Source: Monarcha castaneiventris obscurior
Taxonomy: Eukaryota; Chordata; Aves; Passeriformes; Monarchidae
Assembly: GCA_026261815.1 (NCBI GenBank)
Contig: JAMPIT010000566.1
Location: forward strand, 24,825,001 to 24,889,000
Direction: 5' to 3'
DNA: 64,000 nt
The notes under the pieces are model-generated. The model did no database searches, was not told the DNA's origin, and saw nothing but the letters and a program-made list of their open reading frames with translations. Shown piece after piece: positions 1 to 12,200 of this stretch (positions within the stretch are counted from its first letter, which is position 1; each line of letters begins with the position of its first letter). Position numbers and translations under genes: made by a program.

Positions 1-3000
1 TTTTGCCACCATTGTGCAAAAGAACTGTACGGGGACTACGAGGTAGCAAGGCATGAGGGCAGCTGGGGTAGTGACTAGAAGAAATCTGAGCCAAAGAAGC
101 AAGGCCAAAGTGACAAAATAATTACCATGGTTTTAAACTCCCATTAAGTATTTATCCGCACACAAGGCGGAGCTTTTATGTAATTCTCAGCCATACCTTG
201 GTCCCATGGAGATACATTTCCTGTTGATCATAAGATCCGGCCTCAGCAAGACCCAAAAAATGAGTTCTGATTTACAAAAGAGATTCCCCAAGCAGAATGC
301 ATAAAAACATGCATGCTGGGAACTCCCAAAGGCTAGATGATTCATTTGAATATTAATAAAAGGACCACCTCTCCAATGTCAGTATTTTTCAGTGTTAATG
401 TTTTAGCAAGCACATTTGAGGACTAAAACAAGCTCTGTTTTTTTTAATACATAGAACAGTGAAGTTTCACAGTTCAACAGGACTGGAATTTTTCTGCAAA
501 TGAGCAAGAGCTCATTGTGCAAAGTTCTGACACCTTCTTTAAGGATAAATGAATAATAACTCTCTTCAAAATCCTGAAAATAAGTGTTTTGCATTGTTTC
601 TCTCAATGCAAAAAGAAAAGGATGCAAGGGTTGAAAGAACAATTAAAAGATAAGGACAGAAAACTGTCCAGCGAGTTCATTTCAACAGCTAATTGCGGCT
701 GTTTTAAGGCAGCCTTTTCAATTCTACTACTAACAGTACTTCTTTTTCAACTCGTATTAATGCAACAATGCTTAAATTGTTTTCTCTTGGTCTCAGGGAT
801 ACTAGATTAGATCATCATGTAGCTATGTTCTATCTTTATTTCATTCATACTTATAGCTCATAAATCATACTTTCACACAGTGTGCATTTACAACAAGAGT
901 ATGATTTGATCACTGGAATTCCCACTGTATGTCCCTCCTTTTTTAAAAGACAAAATTATGGTGGTTGGGTTGGCTTTTAACACCCTTTTTTCATTTGTTT
1001 TTCTAAGCAAGTGGTTAGATTACAAGAACAATTTTTGAAATATTACTTGAGTAATGCATTTCTGGAGATGTCTTCCTGAATCTGAAGAGAACCTGAAACA
1101 CTAGTTCTGAGATGTAGGTTACCTCATTCACTGCAAGGATTGATAACTTCGTGACTAACCACAGAGCTGTGTCTGTCACTGTTGTTAATCACATCACCAC
1201 TATTCAAGGCTTAAAAACAGAAGCCTTGTCGGCACTGGTGTACAGCTCTCAGGGCCACAAGAAGCTAACCAAGTAGAAACAGATGTAAAGTTCAGAGGAA
1301 TAAGCTTTGCAGCCCATAATGCTTAGAATTATAGGGAATTCCCGCAGAAAACAACACCTCATACTAGAACATGACACAAATAAGGTATTTTGGGAGACAC
1401 AGTAAGTTCCCTGGGACTGGGAAGGGAAGTCTTCTACCACTGGAGTTCATGGTAAAACACTGATGTGAAGAGAACCAGTGCTTCTAACTATTCTCTTTGT
1501 CAAAGTAATTACACATGGGACATGTTGGAAAGAATAACTCTCAAATCTAAAAAAGAGCTGGTACGTGGCAACTCCATATTCTCTCATTTTCTGACATACT
1601 TATTTTTTTAAATTAAATTAAAAATATTACTAATACCAATACAATGAAAATAGCATCTAGAAATTTTCTGTTGCTTAGACATACAGTAAAAACTTTCAAA
1701 CTAAAAGAGAAACTGAGCTTCTTAACTTGGTACTGTATTATCAGAGCTGTTTCTGATGGGAAAAAGAATGAACTGAAATGAAATTAAATTGAATTTTCCC
1801 AATCCTGAGCTTCCTCCCATCAGGATTTTTCTTTCTTTTTTTACTTTCCTTCTCTTGTTTTTCCTTCTATCCCTTTTACCCTTTTCTTCCCATGGCCTTC
1901 TTCAATTATTGAAGTGCATTTCTTCTGTTTTTCACTAGTTAACAGCTCTAAGCAGAGCGTAAGGTGAGAAATGAGACTAATCTTGGATTAGCCAGTAGAC
2001 AGGACACGGGCCAAACAAACTTTGGTCAGACTCCTACAGCAGAAGTCCTACATTCACATAATGTTTATTACATGCTCTAAGCAGCTCTTCAGTGTTATTA
2101 TCCTCACAGATGAAAGGTTTATAAACCAGAAAGCACTGGAAGTAACCCAAGATGGGTTCAAGTTTCAGCTTTGAATACACAGATTGGGACAGCTTGACTG
2201 CTGAATGGGCACCCTGAAAATACAATACAAACATAGAAACAAGGTACATAAACCTGTGACAATTGCCAGGTCCAAACTGAGTAATTTTACTAAGGAAAAC
2301 CCAATTTATCGAACAATATGAACCACTGAAGCAGTGCAGATCATGCTCTGAATGAGTGGAGGAAGCTACTCAGCAGTGGGAGTGCAGGGCTAGATGGGTC
2401 TTTAGCAGAAACTCCTCAAGTTTGCCTCTAACGTTGGCGGCTGGATAGACGCTAACCTTTATTTTACCTTTTTTTTTTTTTTGAAAGCCTATCATTAGTA
2501 CCTCCCCTACCCCAAATTTTCTATGGAAGCAATGGGGACCAAACATAGCTGATTGTGAACTTGGAAAAAATGTGTGAAGAGATTTTGATTCTAAGTGTGA
2601 AGAGTGAAAATTACAGCTGTCTGCTCCCAGAAATCGAGTTCTCTGACACAGAGGAGTAGCTGAGTGAACATACAACCTCAGCTGCACCTTCCCTCTTCAA
2701 GGCTGTATCATCTTTCCAGAACCTTCTGCCATAAAGCAGAGCACTGCTTCTTGTAGGGAAGTATTTTGTATTAAGTTACACAGCACACAGAGTTTGCTGT
2801 TCAGCCTGACAACTAACGTTAAGTCACAACCTACATATCCCTGGGAAATTATTTTTGTTGCCTTACGTGGGGTCTGTCCGTCCCAAATTGCACTCCTGAA
2901 AAAGGAATTCAATTAGTACTAAGCTTACCTATCACTTATCAGCTGACCATGTAAATAGCCTGCAAAATAGTAAAAAAGACAGGTTGTAATCCAATGGGGT

Positions 3001-6000
3001 AACAGCTCAGAGAAAAAAAATACGCTATTAGCCCTGCTGGACTCCACACGGCAAACAGCCCTTTCCACTCATAGAACCAGGAACAGATCTGCTGCACAGC
3101 AAGGAATCAGCTGGATTCAGCAGGATGTGTCAAGGCAGGGAGGGAGCAAACCTGCTCTTGTAAGACAAACGGCTACACTCTGGATGATAAGTAACATCAA
3201 GGCGGCATGATCAAAGAATATTTAAAAATAACCATTTTAAAGAAATTTAGAGGAGAAAAAAAATATTCCAACAACTGAAGTGGAACCTCACCAAAAAATA
3301 AAACAAAATACTCCTGCCATACTCACACCAAAATAGTGAATCTGCTATCTTGGAGCCACATTTTGTGCTCTTCCTTCTGCTGTTTCAAGGAAGCCAATAT
3401 ATGAAACAAGGGACAAAAATGTAACCTTTGTCTGTTCTCCCCAGGTTGGTACTGGAAACTGGGAAGCAGGGTGTGGGTAACCACTGCTGACATTCACCTA
3501 TCCCTACATCAAGAGAAGTGCCAAGGAGAGAACAGATGTTCTAAATTAAACATGTCAGTTATTTTGCTATTTTGAGCCCTTTTCAACTGTGTAACAGGCT
3601 AAGAATATGTACTACTACAAGCCAGCATGAGACTCCCTGTGCCTAGCCCATTTTCCTGTTCACTGTGGAAAATCTCACTGTGAAATGTTGGGGCTGGAGC
3701 CAAAGGAGCAGTTGGCTGCACAAACATTTTTTTCTGTGTCCTTCAGCACGTCTTTTAATGCACCATTGTCTCCCATGCCCACCTCATCCCTAAAACAGAG
3801 ATAACATGACTTACTCACTGGCTACTCCACAGCTGCATTAATGGCTGTGTGGCAGCTGGGGATCCTCAGGTAGGCTCACATGGACATCACAGGAAGGAGG
3901 ATTCGAAAGCAATGGGCTGTCAGCATTTCTCGGTGCCAAGGGAAATGGGCTGCAGGCAGCAGGTCACCACACAATTATTAAATCAACAGGTAATTTCTAG
4001 CAATGCAGAGTGTGTACTAGTGTTAGGCTCCTGATGTTAGTCCCAGCGGAAGAAACTGTTTGATGTGTTTCACAGACCACTAAGATACAGTACCGAGTGT
4101 TTACCTGACAGATTTGTTTTACTTATCTATGTCTTACATTTACAGTTTTTCAAAGCTCACACACATACAATCCAAAACATTTGAATTTTACTTGCTTGCT
4201 GTGGAAATGGTTTGTATTTAGATGTACTAATTCCTAGCGTCACGGAAAAACATGCACTTAGTTTATCTGCTTATGCACAGCTTGAAGCAACTCAGCAATA
4301 AAACATTAAACACCTGAAATAGGATTTTCTGAGGCGCTGAGTGCCCAAACATCCAAATGTCCAATAGTAGATTCAGAAATTCAAAGCTACACAAAAACTA
4401 TCTCCTTGTTTTCCTGACTGATGTAAACAGATTTAATGAAGGAAGGAGAAAGAAATATGGAGTTTGTAGATTAATCTGCAATTAGTTCACTGTTTCGGAG
4501 CAGACAGTGCTCTTGGAGGCTGAACAAAGGCTAGAAAACAGTGGCTGATGGAAAAGTAAGCAAGAGCAGACATGCAAGAAAAAAATGCCACCTGCATACT
4601 TTCTTTGTCAGGCACAGTGGCACATCTCTCCCCATACACACACACCCCACTTAATAAGCATGCTGTGTCACCAAGGCATCTCAGATACTGATGAGAAAGA
4701 GACAGAGCTTTAGCTATGTAGATGGAGTTCAGGAAACCAGAAAAGCCTTTCAATATTTCAGAAGACATCCAGGACAAACTGTTTACTAGACCCTGTATTC
4801 ACTACCTGGAAGAAGTTCTTTTATACCAGAAGACAGTGTAAGGACACTGCTATCAGCAGTGGTGCTTCCACTTTTAAGTTTTCCCACAGGTATCTTTTGA
4901 CTTGTTTCAGTGTGGGACAATGCGGGCAACTAGATTGGTCTTTTCTATCAAATTAAGTGTTTATGTATGCTTGTGTCTAATAAAGAGCACCATTATGCTA
5001 ACAGGTTAATCAAAAGAAAGAGCAAAGTATAGGGAAAGTACATTCTGCTAATATCACACTTGAATGAAAAATTAAGAATAATAAGTAAAACAGGGATGAA
5101 CTTATCATCCTATTTTAGTCCCTGTCTGACTCCCTCTCCTCCACTTTGTTTACCTTGTCTTTAAAAGATGAACAGCCATGGTTTAATAGAGACTTACAAT
5201 AAACACATCAGTACAAGGTTTCCCATGGCAATCCTGAAAAAATGCTCCTGAAGTATTTTTTAAGGATTGAATGAAAAAAACGATTGCAAAAAAATGATGG
5301 CACAAGCCTACTGATATTTTTACATGAACTAGTGAACAGAACACACTCAAACAGGTCCTCAGGGTGGTGCCGGCCACATGTAAACTACTCTGACCCTGCC
5401 TTTGCTCGGCCGTGTCTCTCATTAAATTTCATAACCTGGTATTCGTGCTTCTTTTATTTATAGTAGATAAGCTTACAAACCTGAGGTCCACCTCCTTCTT
5501 GAAGTGTCCTCTTCCACATCAATCACAGTTTTTACCTAAGACATTTTTTCCTCTCTCCTTCTTGAGAATCTCCAGGCTGAGGAACTTTCATAAGCATACC
5601 TTTCTACAAAGGCATCATTATCTTCTTTTGATAGCTCTCAGCCATCAGGTCAGTCTAAATTCATGGTTGTTACAAACAACTATGACATGGAGAGATAAAC
5701 GTCAGTCCAATTACCTCACAGTTATATCATGTGTTTTGTGCCCTCAAATACCATTACACCTCTCCCTGAAGAAAAGGCCAGTAGAACATTATCTTATCAC
5801 CAATGGTTAAGTCAGTGTTACTGACAGAAGTGCTAACTTGTGCTGCCACTCCTGAACAGATGCTGTACAGAGAGAGTACTCACCATGATCAAGTCTTCGC
5901 AGTCATTCAAAGCCCAGGTACTTGATGAGGAAGACAATCTTTCCAGCTGCCTGTATTTCAGTTTCTCTTGTACCTGTTTGTCATGCATTGTCATAGGTGC

Positions 6001-6758
6001 GAAATTGAACATTAACAGAAGAATTAAGCAAACAAAAGGTCCTGTCATTCACCCAAGGAGCAAACATCCGTTAAACAACTGATCCAAAGGGCAAAACCCT
6101 GCTAGTTTTGTAACATTCAAGAAAACAGAAAAAATCAAAACAGGTACAGCTATGTCAACATCCTTTCAAAAAACAGAATAATATGCGCATGTTCATCTCT
6201 CGGTGAGGTGACAGCTCACATCAGTGTAACACCAGGTGGGTTCACACACTCCTCAACATGCAATCACAGAATGCTTTCAGCACCTAATTACTCAGCTTGA
6301 GGTTCTCAGAGTTGGTTCACAAGTTCCACCGGTCCCTAGTGAAGGGATCCCTTCTCCGATAAAACCAGCTTATTCAGCCCTCTCCTCCCGACAGCTGGAA
6401 CGCTCTCGTTTAGTTGTGAATTGATGCCACCACCCCCCAGATAATGCCGTGCATGCACCACGAGCTAACTGCTTGTCTTCGACAGCTCCACAACTTTCCC
6501 AGTGACAAGCAGCCATCCCCTGCCAAAATCCTGACAGTACAGAGTCACAACAAGGAAGTGCCCAGCTCTCCTTTCTTCACAGTGAAGGCAGCATTAGGTC
6601 ATGCAAGGAGGAGCATACAATAAGCACCACAGGTACTTTGCACAAAATGAGCCACATCTGTGGCACGTAAGGAAATATTTTTGTCTGTATTGTAAGATTA
6701 GCTTATAAAAGCAGAATTACGAACAGTTAATGGAAAAACATCGCTGAAATTCTGAGAA
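1..6758. other. Non-coding single-copy DNA, no gene recognised
   Basis: The stretch has ordinary vertebrate composition, AT-leaning with scattered T-runs such as the one near 2469-2482. Open frames in it are short, start at arbitrary ATGs and show no domain, signal peptide or repeat I recognise. The longest, 5412-5810 on the plus strand (132 codons), is a pyrimidine-rich chance frame. I see no CR1 or LTR sequence here. It could be intron or intergenic DNA; nothing in the sequence decides between them. Confidence 0.6.
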
Positions 6759-6920
6759 GCCAGCTACTGTGAATAAGAGCAGGCTCTCTCAGCCTCGGGC
6801 AACCTCGCTCCGGGCACCGGCTCGCTGAGGGGCCGAGCGGTCCCGGGCGAGAACGGCGGCGAGGGGAAGGAGAGACGAGGAGACGAAGGGCTGCGCCAGG
6901 GGATCACGCCCGGGTGCTCC

Positions 6921-6926
6921 TTTATT
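6921..6926 (-). promoter_or_regulatory. LTR copy A polyadenylation signal (AATAAA)
   Basis: Forward TTTATT reads AATAAA on the minus strand, in the context TTAATAAAGGAG. This matches CAATAAAGGAG in copy C. It sits about 92 bp downstream of the TATA-like element, as expected for the R region of an LTR. Confidence 0.7.
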
Positions 6927-6935
6927 AAGGAGCGG

Positions 6936-6978
6936 GGGGACGAGGCACCGCAGGGGTCCGGGGACGAGGCACCGCAGG
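6936..6978. repeat. 24-bp-period duplication inside LTR copy A
   Basis: GGGGACGAGGCACCGCAGG occurs at 6936-6954 and again, unchanged, at 6960-6978. The unit lies just 5' of the polyadenylation signal in LTR orientation and is not visible in the other two LTR copies, so it is a copy-specific tandem duplication in the U3/R region. Confidence 0.8.
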
Positions 6979-7341
6979 CAGCTCTCTCAGGAATAGCTCA
7001 GCGGGCGCAAGGTTTTAAGGGGCACCAGACTGGGCGGGGCTTACCGAGGAGGACCAATGGGGCCACGCGAGGGGGGCGGTACGGGGGACGCACAGTTAGG
7101 GGGTCCAATCAGAAACTACGGTGGGCGGTGTAAACATACATCAATCATAAAACAGCCGACGGGTGACCAAAGAACAGAACTTTCTGGAAGGCAGGTGGGA
7201 CCTCAGACAACGGCGCCGCCCTATGGGCCGCCCTCCAGGGAGGAGCCGTCCTCCTCAAAGGAGGAGTCTGAGGTGTGGTCACGAGAAGCCTCCTCCTGAT
7301 TGACAGGGGCCAGCACCACGTCACGGTCCACCACACCCAGC

Positions 7342-7584
7342 AAGGTAAAAAGAGCTAATTAAGTAATTACACATTAAATCCAATGCACATATTGAAAATG
7401 CAGAAAACTGAGATAATAATCTAGAGCCCTCAACTTTCAAACAGACAATCAGACTTTTCCATAGGTAATACCATTACGGACAAAAAGGGAAAAAATAGCC
7501 ATTTCAAGTAAAACTGGTACTTACCGGTTTTAGAAGAGATAAGGCAGCAGAATGTACCACGTCCCAAAATGATGAAAGGGGAAG
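7342..7584. other. Unique spacer between two solo LTRs
   Basis: About 243 bp of ordinary AT-rich DNA between the target duplications of copies A and B. It shows no primer-binding site, polypurine tract or retroviral coding trace, so it is pre-existing host DNA and not a shrunken proviral interior. Confidence 0.65.
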
Positions 7585-7590
7585 GTTGGG

Positions 7591-8198
7591 TGTTACCTGG
7601 CGGTCCCTGGCTGCCCTCGGCCGAGGCGGCCGGCCCCTTATGGCCCTGCGTGCCCGAGGAGAGCTTCACTACACGGGGCAGGGCACGGCTGGATCACGCT
7701 GAGGCAGGTCAGCTCCTGACGAGAAGGAAATGAGGCGCAGAGAAAGGCAAAGGAGTCGAAGGGCTGCGAGGGGGGGGGGGTCTCCTCCGTGGCCTCCGTC
7801 TTTTGAGGGGCAAAGAAAACGGGAGCCCAAACGGGAGGCCACGGCGGAGAGAAGCAGAACGAGAACTGCACCGAAAGAACGCTGTGCACAAGCTTATAAG
7901 GGGGGGCAAGGAGGGGAGGGGCGCCGGCTGCACAGCCAATAGAACGGCAGACCAGGGGAGGGAACCACAGCTGAGGGCCAATAAATGCCTTAGAGGGGAG
8001 GGTGTAACACATGTCTGTCAACCAACAACCAATCACTCGACGCCCTTGGGAGAACCTTCTGGAAAGAGGGGACGGCACTAGACTACAGGGCCGCCCACAG
8101 AATCCGCCTCCCAGGAGGAGCCTTCCTCCTCCAAGGCGGGGTCGGAGGCGGTGTCTGGGAGACTGACAGCCGTGACATTTGGCACCAGCCCCTCCACA
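7591..8198 (-). mobile_element. Solo LTR of the same ERVK-like family (copy B)
   Basis: On the minus strand it begins TGTGGAGGGGCTGGTGCC (8198 downward) and ends with ...CCAGGTAACA at 7591, giving TG...CA termini and 608 bp. Flanks GTTGGG (7585-7590) and GCTGGG (8199-8204) agree at 5 of 6 positions, supporting a 6-bp target duplication. Promoter features are well kept: CCAAT boxes (7936-7940, 7978-7982) and a TATA box CTTATAAG (7893-7900). The polyadenylation signal intact in copies A and C is degraded here: the corresponding bases read AAAAGA. An 11-G run lies at 7770-7780. The 205-codon minus-strand frame at 7638-8255 is a by-product of GC-rich LTR sequence and overruns the element, so it is not a gene. 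No proviral interior is present. Confidence 0.87.
7893..7900 (-). promoter_or_regulatory. TATA box of LTR copy B
   Basis: CTTATAAG is self-complementary and lies at the position of TTTATGA in copy C and CCTTAAAA in copy A. CCAAT boxes lie upstream of it in LTR orientation. Of the three copies this one keeps the most canonical TATA element. Confidence 0.6.
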
Positions 8199-8204
8199 GC
8201 TGGG

Positions 8205-9048
8205 GGAATGTTCTCGTCTCGTTTGTTCCGTGGGTGGGTTGGGCTGTTGGATCAAGTCAAATCAAGCAAGTCTGTTGCACTGGCTCCACTATTAACCTAA
8301 CTGATCTGTCATTACCGTTTGTAAGTGCTTTCACAACAAACACATCTTACTTTGTCAAAACAGGTTTGAATCAACTGCATTTTCATCCAGACACCAAAAC
8401 CCCCTCCTTACACTCCACAGGCTGCGCGGTGCCTGTTACAGCTCCATCAGTGGGAACCAGGGATCCCTGTACAGCAGCCCCAGCCCCAGCCCAGTGGTGA
8501 GAGCTGAGGATTAGCAGCGAGCCCCATGCAGGCAGGGAGCCTCCACTCTGACAGCTCTGACAGATGGAAGAGGCATCCTGGCAGGACCAATGGACTGTGA
8601 AGGTACATTCCTTTGGAAGGTGCATTCCTTTTTCCAGTCCTTTTTAGGGTTTGTCTCTCTTGCTCTCCCCTCAAAGGCCCTGCTTCTGCAAGTGGAGTAG
8701 GGACGTGTAGCCCTCATCAGCAACATCCATGGGAGTTAGTACAGAGTAGCTGATTCACCGTAAACTCATGCTTTTGCATACCACATACAATCTCTCCCAT
8801 GTAAGTAAGTGTTTAAATGTCACCCTTATTACTTCACCAAGGTGTTTATTGTGGACACAACACTGACAGCGAGAAATCAGTGCACTGAGACTTAAAGCTT
8901 AGATTTTACACTTGGGAAAAGCAAAAATGCCAGTCATTTAGATACAATATTCTGTGTGAGATCATTTACCTACATCTCCAAGTATCTGCAAAAGATACTA
9001 TTTCTAGGTATATGACTCAGAAACTCTCTTGGAACACTTCCAATCTTT
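8205..9048. other. Non-coding DNA with a small tandem duplication
   Basis: No gene or interspersed repeat is recognised. A 17-bp unit, GAAGGTRCATTCCTTT plus one base, is duplicated head to tail at 8599-8632. Several overlapping minus-strand frames at 8383-8726 are chance frames without recognisable content. Confidence 0.5.
8599..8632. repeat. 17-bp tandem duplication carrying CATTCC motifs
   Basis: Copies lie at 8599-8615 and 8616-8632 and differ at two bases. Each contains CATTCC, the MCAT/TEAD-type core. The duplication is seen; any TEAD binding is speculation. Confidence 0.6.
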
Positions 9049-9255
9049 CACAGAATCAGAATTGGGTCAGGTTGGAAGGGACCACAAGGGGCTCATCTGA
9101 TCCAAGTGCCCTGTTCTAGCAGGGTCATCCTAGAGCACATGGCACAGGATTGTGTCCAGGTGGTTCTTGAATATCTCTGGTGAGGGAGGCTCCACAACCA
9201 CTTGGGACAACCTGTTAGAGTGCATGGTCACCTGCACAATAAAGAAGTGATTCAC
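9049..9255 (-). mobile_element. CR1 LINE 3' fragment (minus strand)
   Basis: The forward sequence starts at CACAGAATCAGA and continues with GGTTGGAAGGGACC, the reverse complement of a CR1 3' UTR ending in its octamer repeat. It proceeds through CCTAGAGCACATGGCACAGG and ...GGTTCTTGAATATCTC to CACAACC and AATAAAGAAGTG. It is 5'-truncated, as most CR1 copies are. It belongs to the same subfamily as the copy at 63873-64000. Confidence 0.9.
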
Positions 9256-12200
9256 ATTTTAGAAAACCCCATGCATGGAAGCAAAAAGTCTTTGTATGTT
9301 TTATAAAATTAGTCTTAATTACTTTGACTTCAGGTACATCCAGAGAAGATAAGTTATTTGGGAAACTGATGTAAATGACCAGCAAAAAAAAAAATCAAAA
9401 GTAATGTAACTTTTCACTGTTATCAAGCTTGCGCCCTTGAGCATTAGTGTTGTGATTTTTGGAGGACTCCATACAAAGAGAATTAAAAGCACTTGTAACA
9501 TTGTGTTAAGGAAATGTTCGTACGTATATGTGTATAGAAATGAAAGAAAAGATAGGTGGTAAAATCATAAAACAGGTCATAAGGATAAATTAGTGCATTC
9601 TTCAGAGACCCTGAAGTAAAGAGAGAGAGAGAGAGAAGCCGAGCAGCCTCATTGTCAGAAGAGCATTTACATCCCGGAGCCATCCATTCTGTCCTGTGTG
9701 GGAAAGGCACGTGCACAGCTCTCCCCTCCATTGCTTATTGCTGCCCTGTTTATCCCACACACTTTACAGGGCAGCAAAAGCGAACTGACCTCATGTGACA
9801 ACCAATTCAAACCTCTGGCTTAGTTTACTAAATAAACACATACACTTGCCATGCTCCAAAAGCTGATGTTGAGGAATACAGAACTGCATGCACAAATTCC
9901 TCTTTGCTTATGCAGTTATGTAGGTTTTTCACTGAGTTTCTGGAGAGGTTGGGGTTTTTTTGAGGGGAGTGTTTTTTTGTCACTGTTGGGTTGGGTTATT
10001 TTTTTCTTTTTTACCTCCAGAGGCTTGATTACAAATTCAAATTCAGGCATCATAGTTGCAATCAGGATTTCATAATACCCCAACTTTGTGGGTAGCTTGG
10101 CTGGCCATTTTTCCAGTCCCTATTATCTTTATCTATTTAATGGCCCAGATGTCAGAACAATAGAACATGTTAAATATTGACACTGGGGAAGCATAAAGAA
10201 AATTAATATTGCTTTTGTTTATTTTTATTTACTAGTAAATGCTTGTTTTGGTGAGAGTTACCCTAAATACTCCGCACTGTTATGGAAGTTTTTTTCTAAA
10301 ATTAACTGCTATTCACAGGTTAAACCAAATTCAGATGTCACAGGAATTAACCATTTTACATTTTAACAGTTGGATTACCTTATTAATCCCATTAATTATG
10401 GCTATTCTCGTGTCAGCTGCATTGTGTGACACATATTTGCTCAGCTGAACAGCGTGTATTGCTTCTGTTTGCAGTGATCCTACCTCCACCAGTCTGTTTT
10501 TATTTACAGATACTTCTATTATCACTTGCCTGGCTTTATCCCCACTGCTAACATCCCAGAAATCATGATACAGTATGTCTAACTATAGCAGCTGCAGCAG
10601 ATCAAGGCACAGCTCAGTAACTTTGCAAGCAACCCAGTGTCCTTAGAGCATATTTCATTGAACAACTTATTTAAGGGGAAAAACTGCATTTTCACCATCT
10701 CATGCCACTATTTACAATCTGAAAATACATTTGAAACTAAGCTGCTCCTTTGGAGAATGCAATGGACAAAAACCATAAATACTCTGAAGAGAGTTTAAGT
10801 TATTTCAAGGTTTTAAAATAGCTGGTACAATTAATTCTGGTTTTAAGACAGTGCAGGACACGAGGATATTTTTTGCCTTATAACATCCATCCTGTTTCTG
10901 TGGGACAAGCCACCCAACTTTTTAGCATAATTTTCTTGTAGGAGCATTTAATAAATGTTTATTTAATGCTTTTAGAGCTCCAGAAGACAGAAAATAAAGG
11001 TGGACAGTGCACTGCTGTTTGCTTTCCACTGATGATTTATCATAGTAACAGGTTCACAGACAATGACTATATGATGCCTTGTTATAAAGGTGGTTGATGA
11101 CATATTTTCTTTGAGATTTCTTCAGAAAGATAGATAACATGAAAGTAGCTCTCAGCTCATTATGGTTTATTTCAGCTTCTCATAGGAAGATATCTTTTCG
11201 GTGGTGTCATTGAATAGGAGACCTTTAGGGACAACTACAGCCAAACTTGCTGAGGTTAAAATCTCCTTAACCACAGAATAAATCCAACTCAGCAGGGCTG
11301 AATGAACCTGCTAAGCAGTTTTGTTTGCAGAGCATGGGCACCTCCTCTCCAGAGATACTGCTGGAGGAGGGAACCTAGCATGGAGAGATGCTAAGGTGCT
11401 TTGAAGACCATCATTGCTTCAAGTCTGTATTGCAATAAGGGCCTTTTCAATTCAGGACTGGAAAGCAACATTTTAGTTTTAGCCTCAGGCCTCCTTATTG
11501 ACTTGACATTGTTTTGTCAACCTGAGATGAAATCTAAGAAACCCAGCCCAGCTACAGAGGCAATTTGTGCTGATTAAGCCACCCGAGAGGTAACTACTCC
11601 CAGAAGGCTCAGGAGGTCTGACTGAGAATGTCCAAGGACTGAGGGTGAGTCTCATTGTTTCCCTGGTGCCTCCTGAGAGTGGGCTCAGCTGAGCCTGAAG
11701 GACTTCCAGCACCACAGAGGAATGACCAAAAATCTTGTAACCATCATCTATTGGAGCTCTGCACCACAGGAAGAGCTTTGAGCACTGAAACCCCAATGTC
11801 TGCAAGTGCTTTTCACACCAGTTTCTCTCGTAAATAACGTCACTCAAACCAACCAGTCCTGTCAAACATTCTGGTTTCAAAGAATAAGGCATTCTTTTCC
11901 CCATAGAAACACTTTTTGACATGTTATATCTGCAACACTCAGGAGTGAATTTTAAGCTCAGCCCACTCTGGCCTTAAGCATCTTCCACATCTTGAAAATC
12001 CTGAACAGGTTCCTGGTTGTGCAACAGAAAGGAGATAAAAGGAGTAGCTATCAAACTGGTTTCTAGCTCAATAATGGGATTTGGCACATTTTGCAAGGAT
12101 TGCAAACCACAGAGCACTGCTGTTTGACAGTTCACGTTGCCTAATTTATTTATATCTTATTTCAAACAAAGACAGGTAAACATGCACTGTACACCAGAGC

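Larger units (their letters stand above)
6765..7335 (-). mobile_element. Solo LTR of an ERVK-like endogenous retrovirus (copy A)
   Basis: Read on the minus strand the element starts with TGTGGTGGACC (7335 downward) and runs about 571 bp. It is collinear with the copies at 7591-8198 and 38039-38610: a TG start, a CT-rich 5' part, CCAAT boxes (forward CCAAT at 7054-7058 and 7105-7109), a TATA-like TTTTAAGG (7013-7020), a polyadenylation signal AATAAA (forward TTTATT, 6921-6926), then the shared block around GCAGCCCTT. Flanks GCCAGC (6759-6764) and CCCAGC (7336-7341) match at 5 of 6 bases, as expected for the 6-bp duplication made by class II (ERVK/alpharetrovirus-like) integrases. The 3' boundary is the weakest point because it would end in TA rather than CA. 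No gag, pol or env sequence is attached. Family membership is seen; class is inferred from duplication size. Confidence 0.8.

Noticed and set aside
5412..5810. 132-codon plus-strand frame
   Set aside because: Low-complexity pyrimidine-rich chance frame. No domain or homology is recognised.
6765..8198. Copies A and B as the 5' and 3' LTRs of one provirus
   Set aside because: The spacer is only about 250 bp with no primer-binding site, polypurine tract or coding remnants. Each LTR has its own flanking duplication, and the outer flanks do not match.
7638..8255. Open frame of 205 codons on the minus strand
   Set aside because: It lies almost entirely in LTR copy B, which is GC-rich with few stops. 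The peptide is not retroviral and the frame crosses the LTR boundary.
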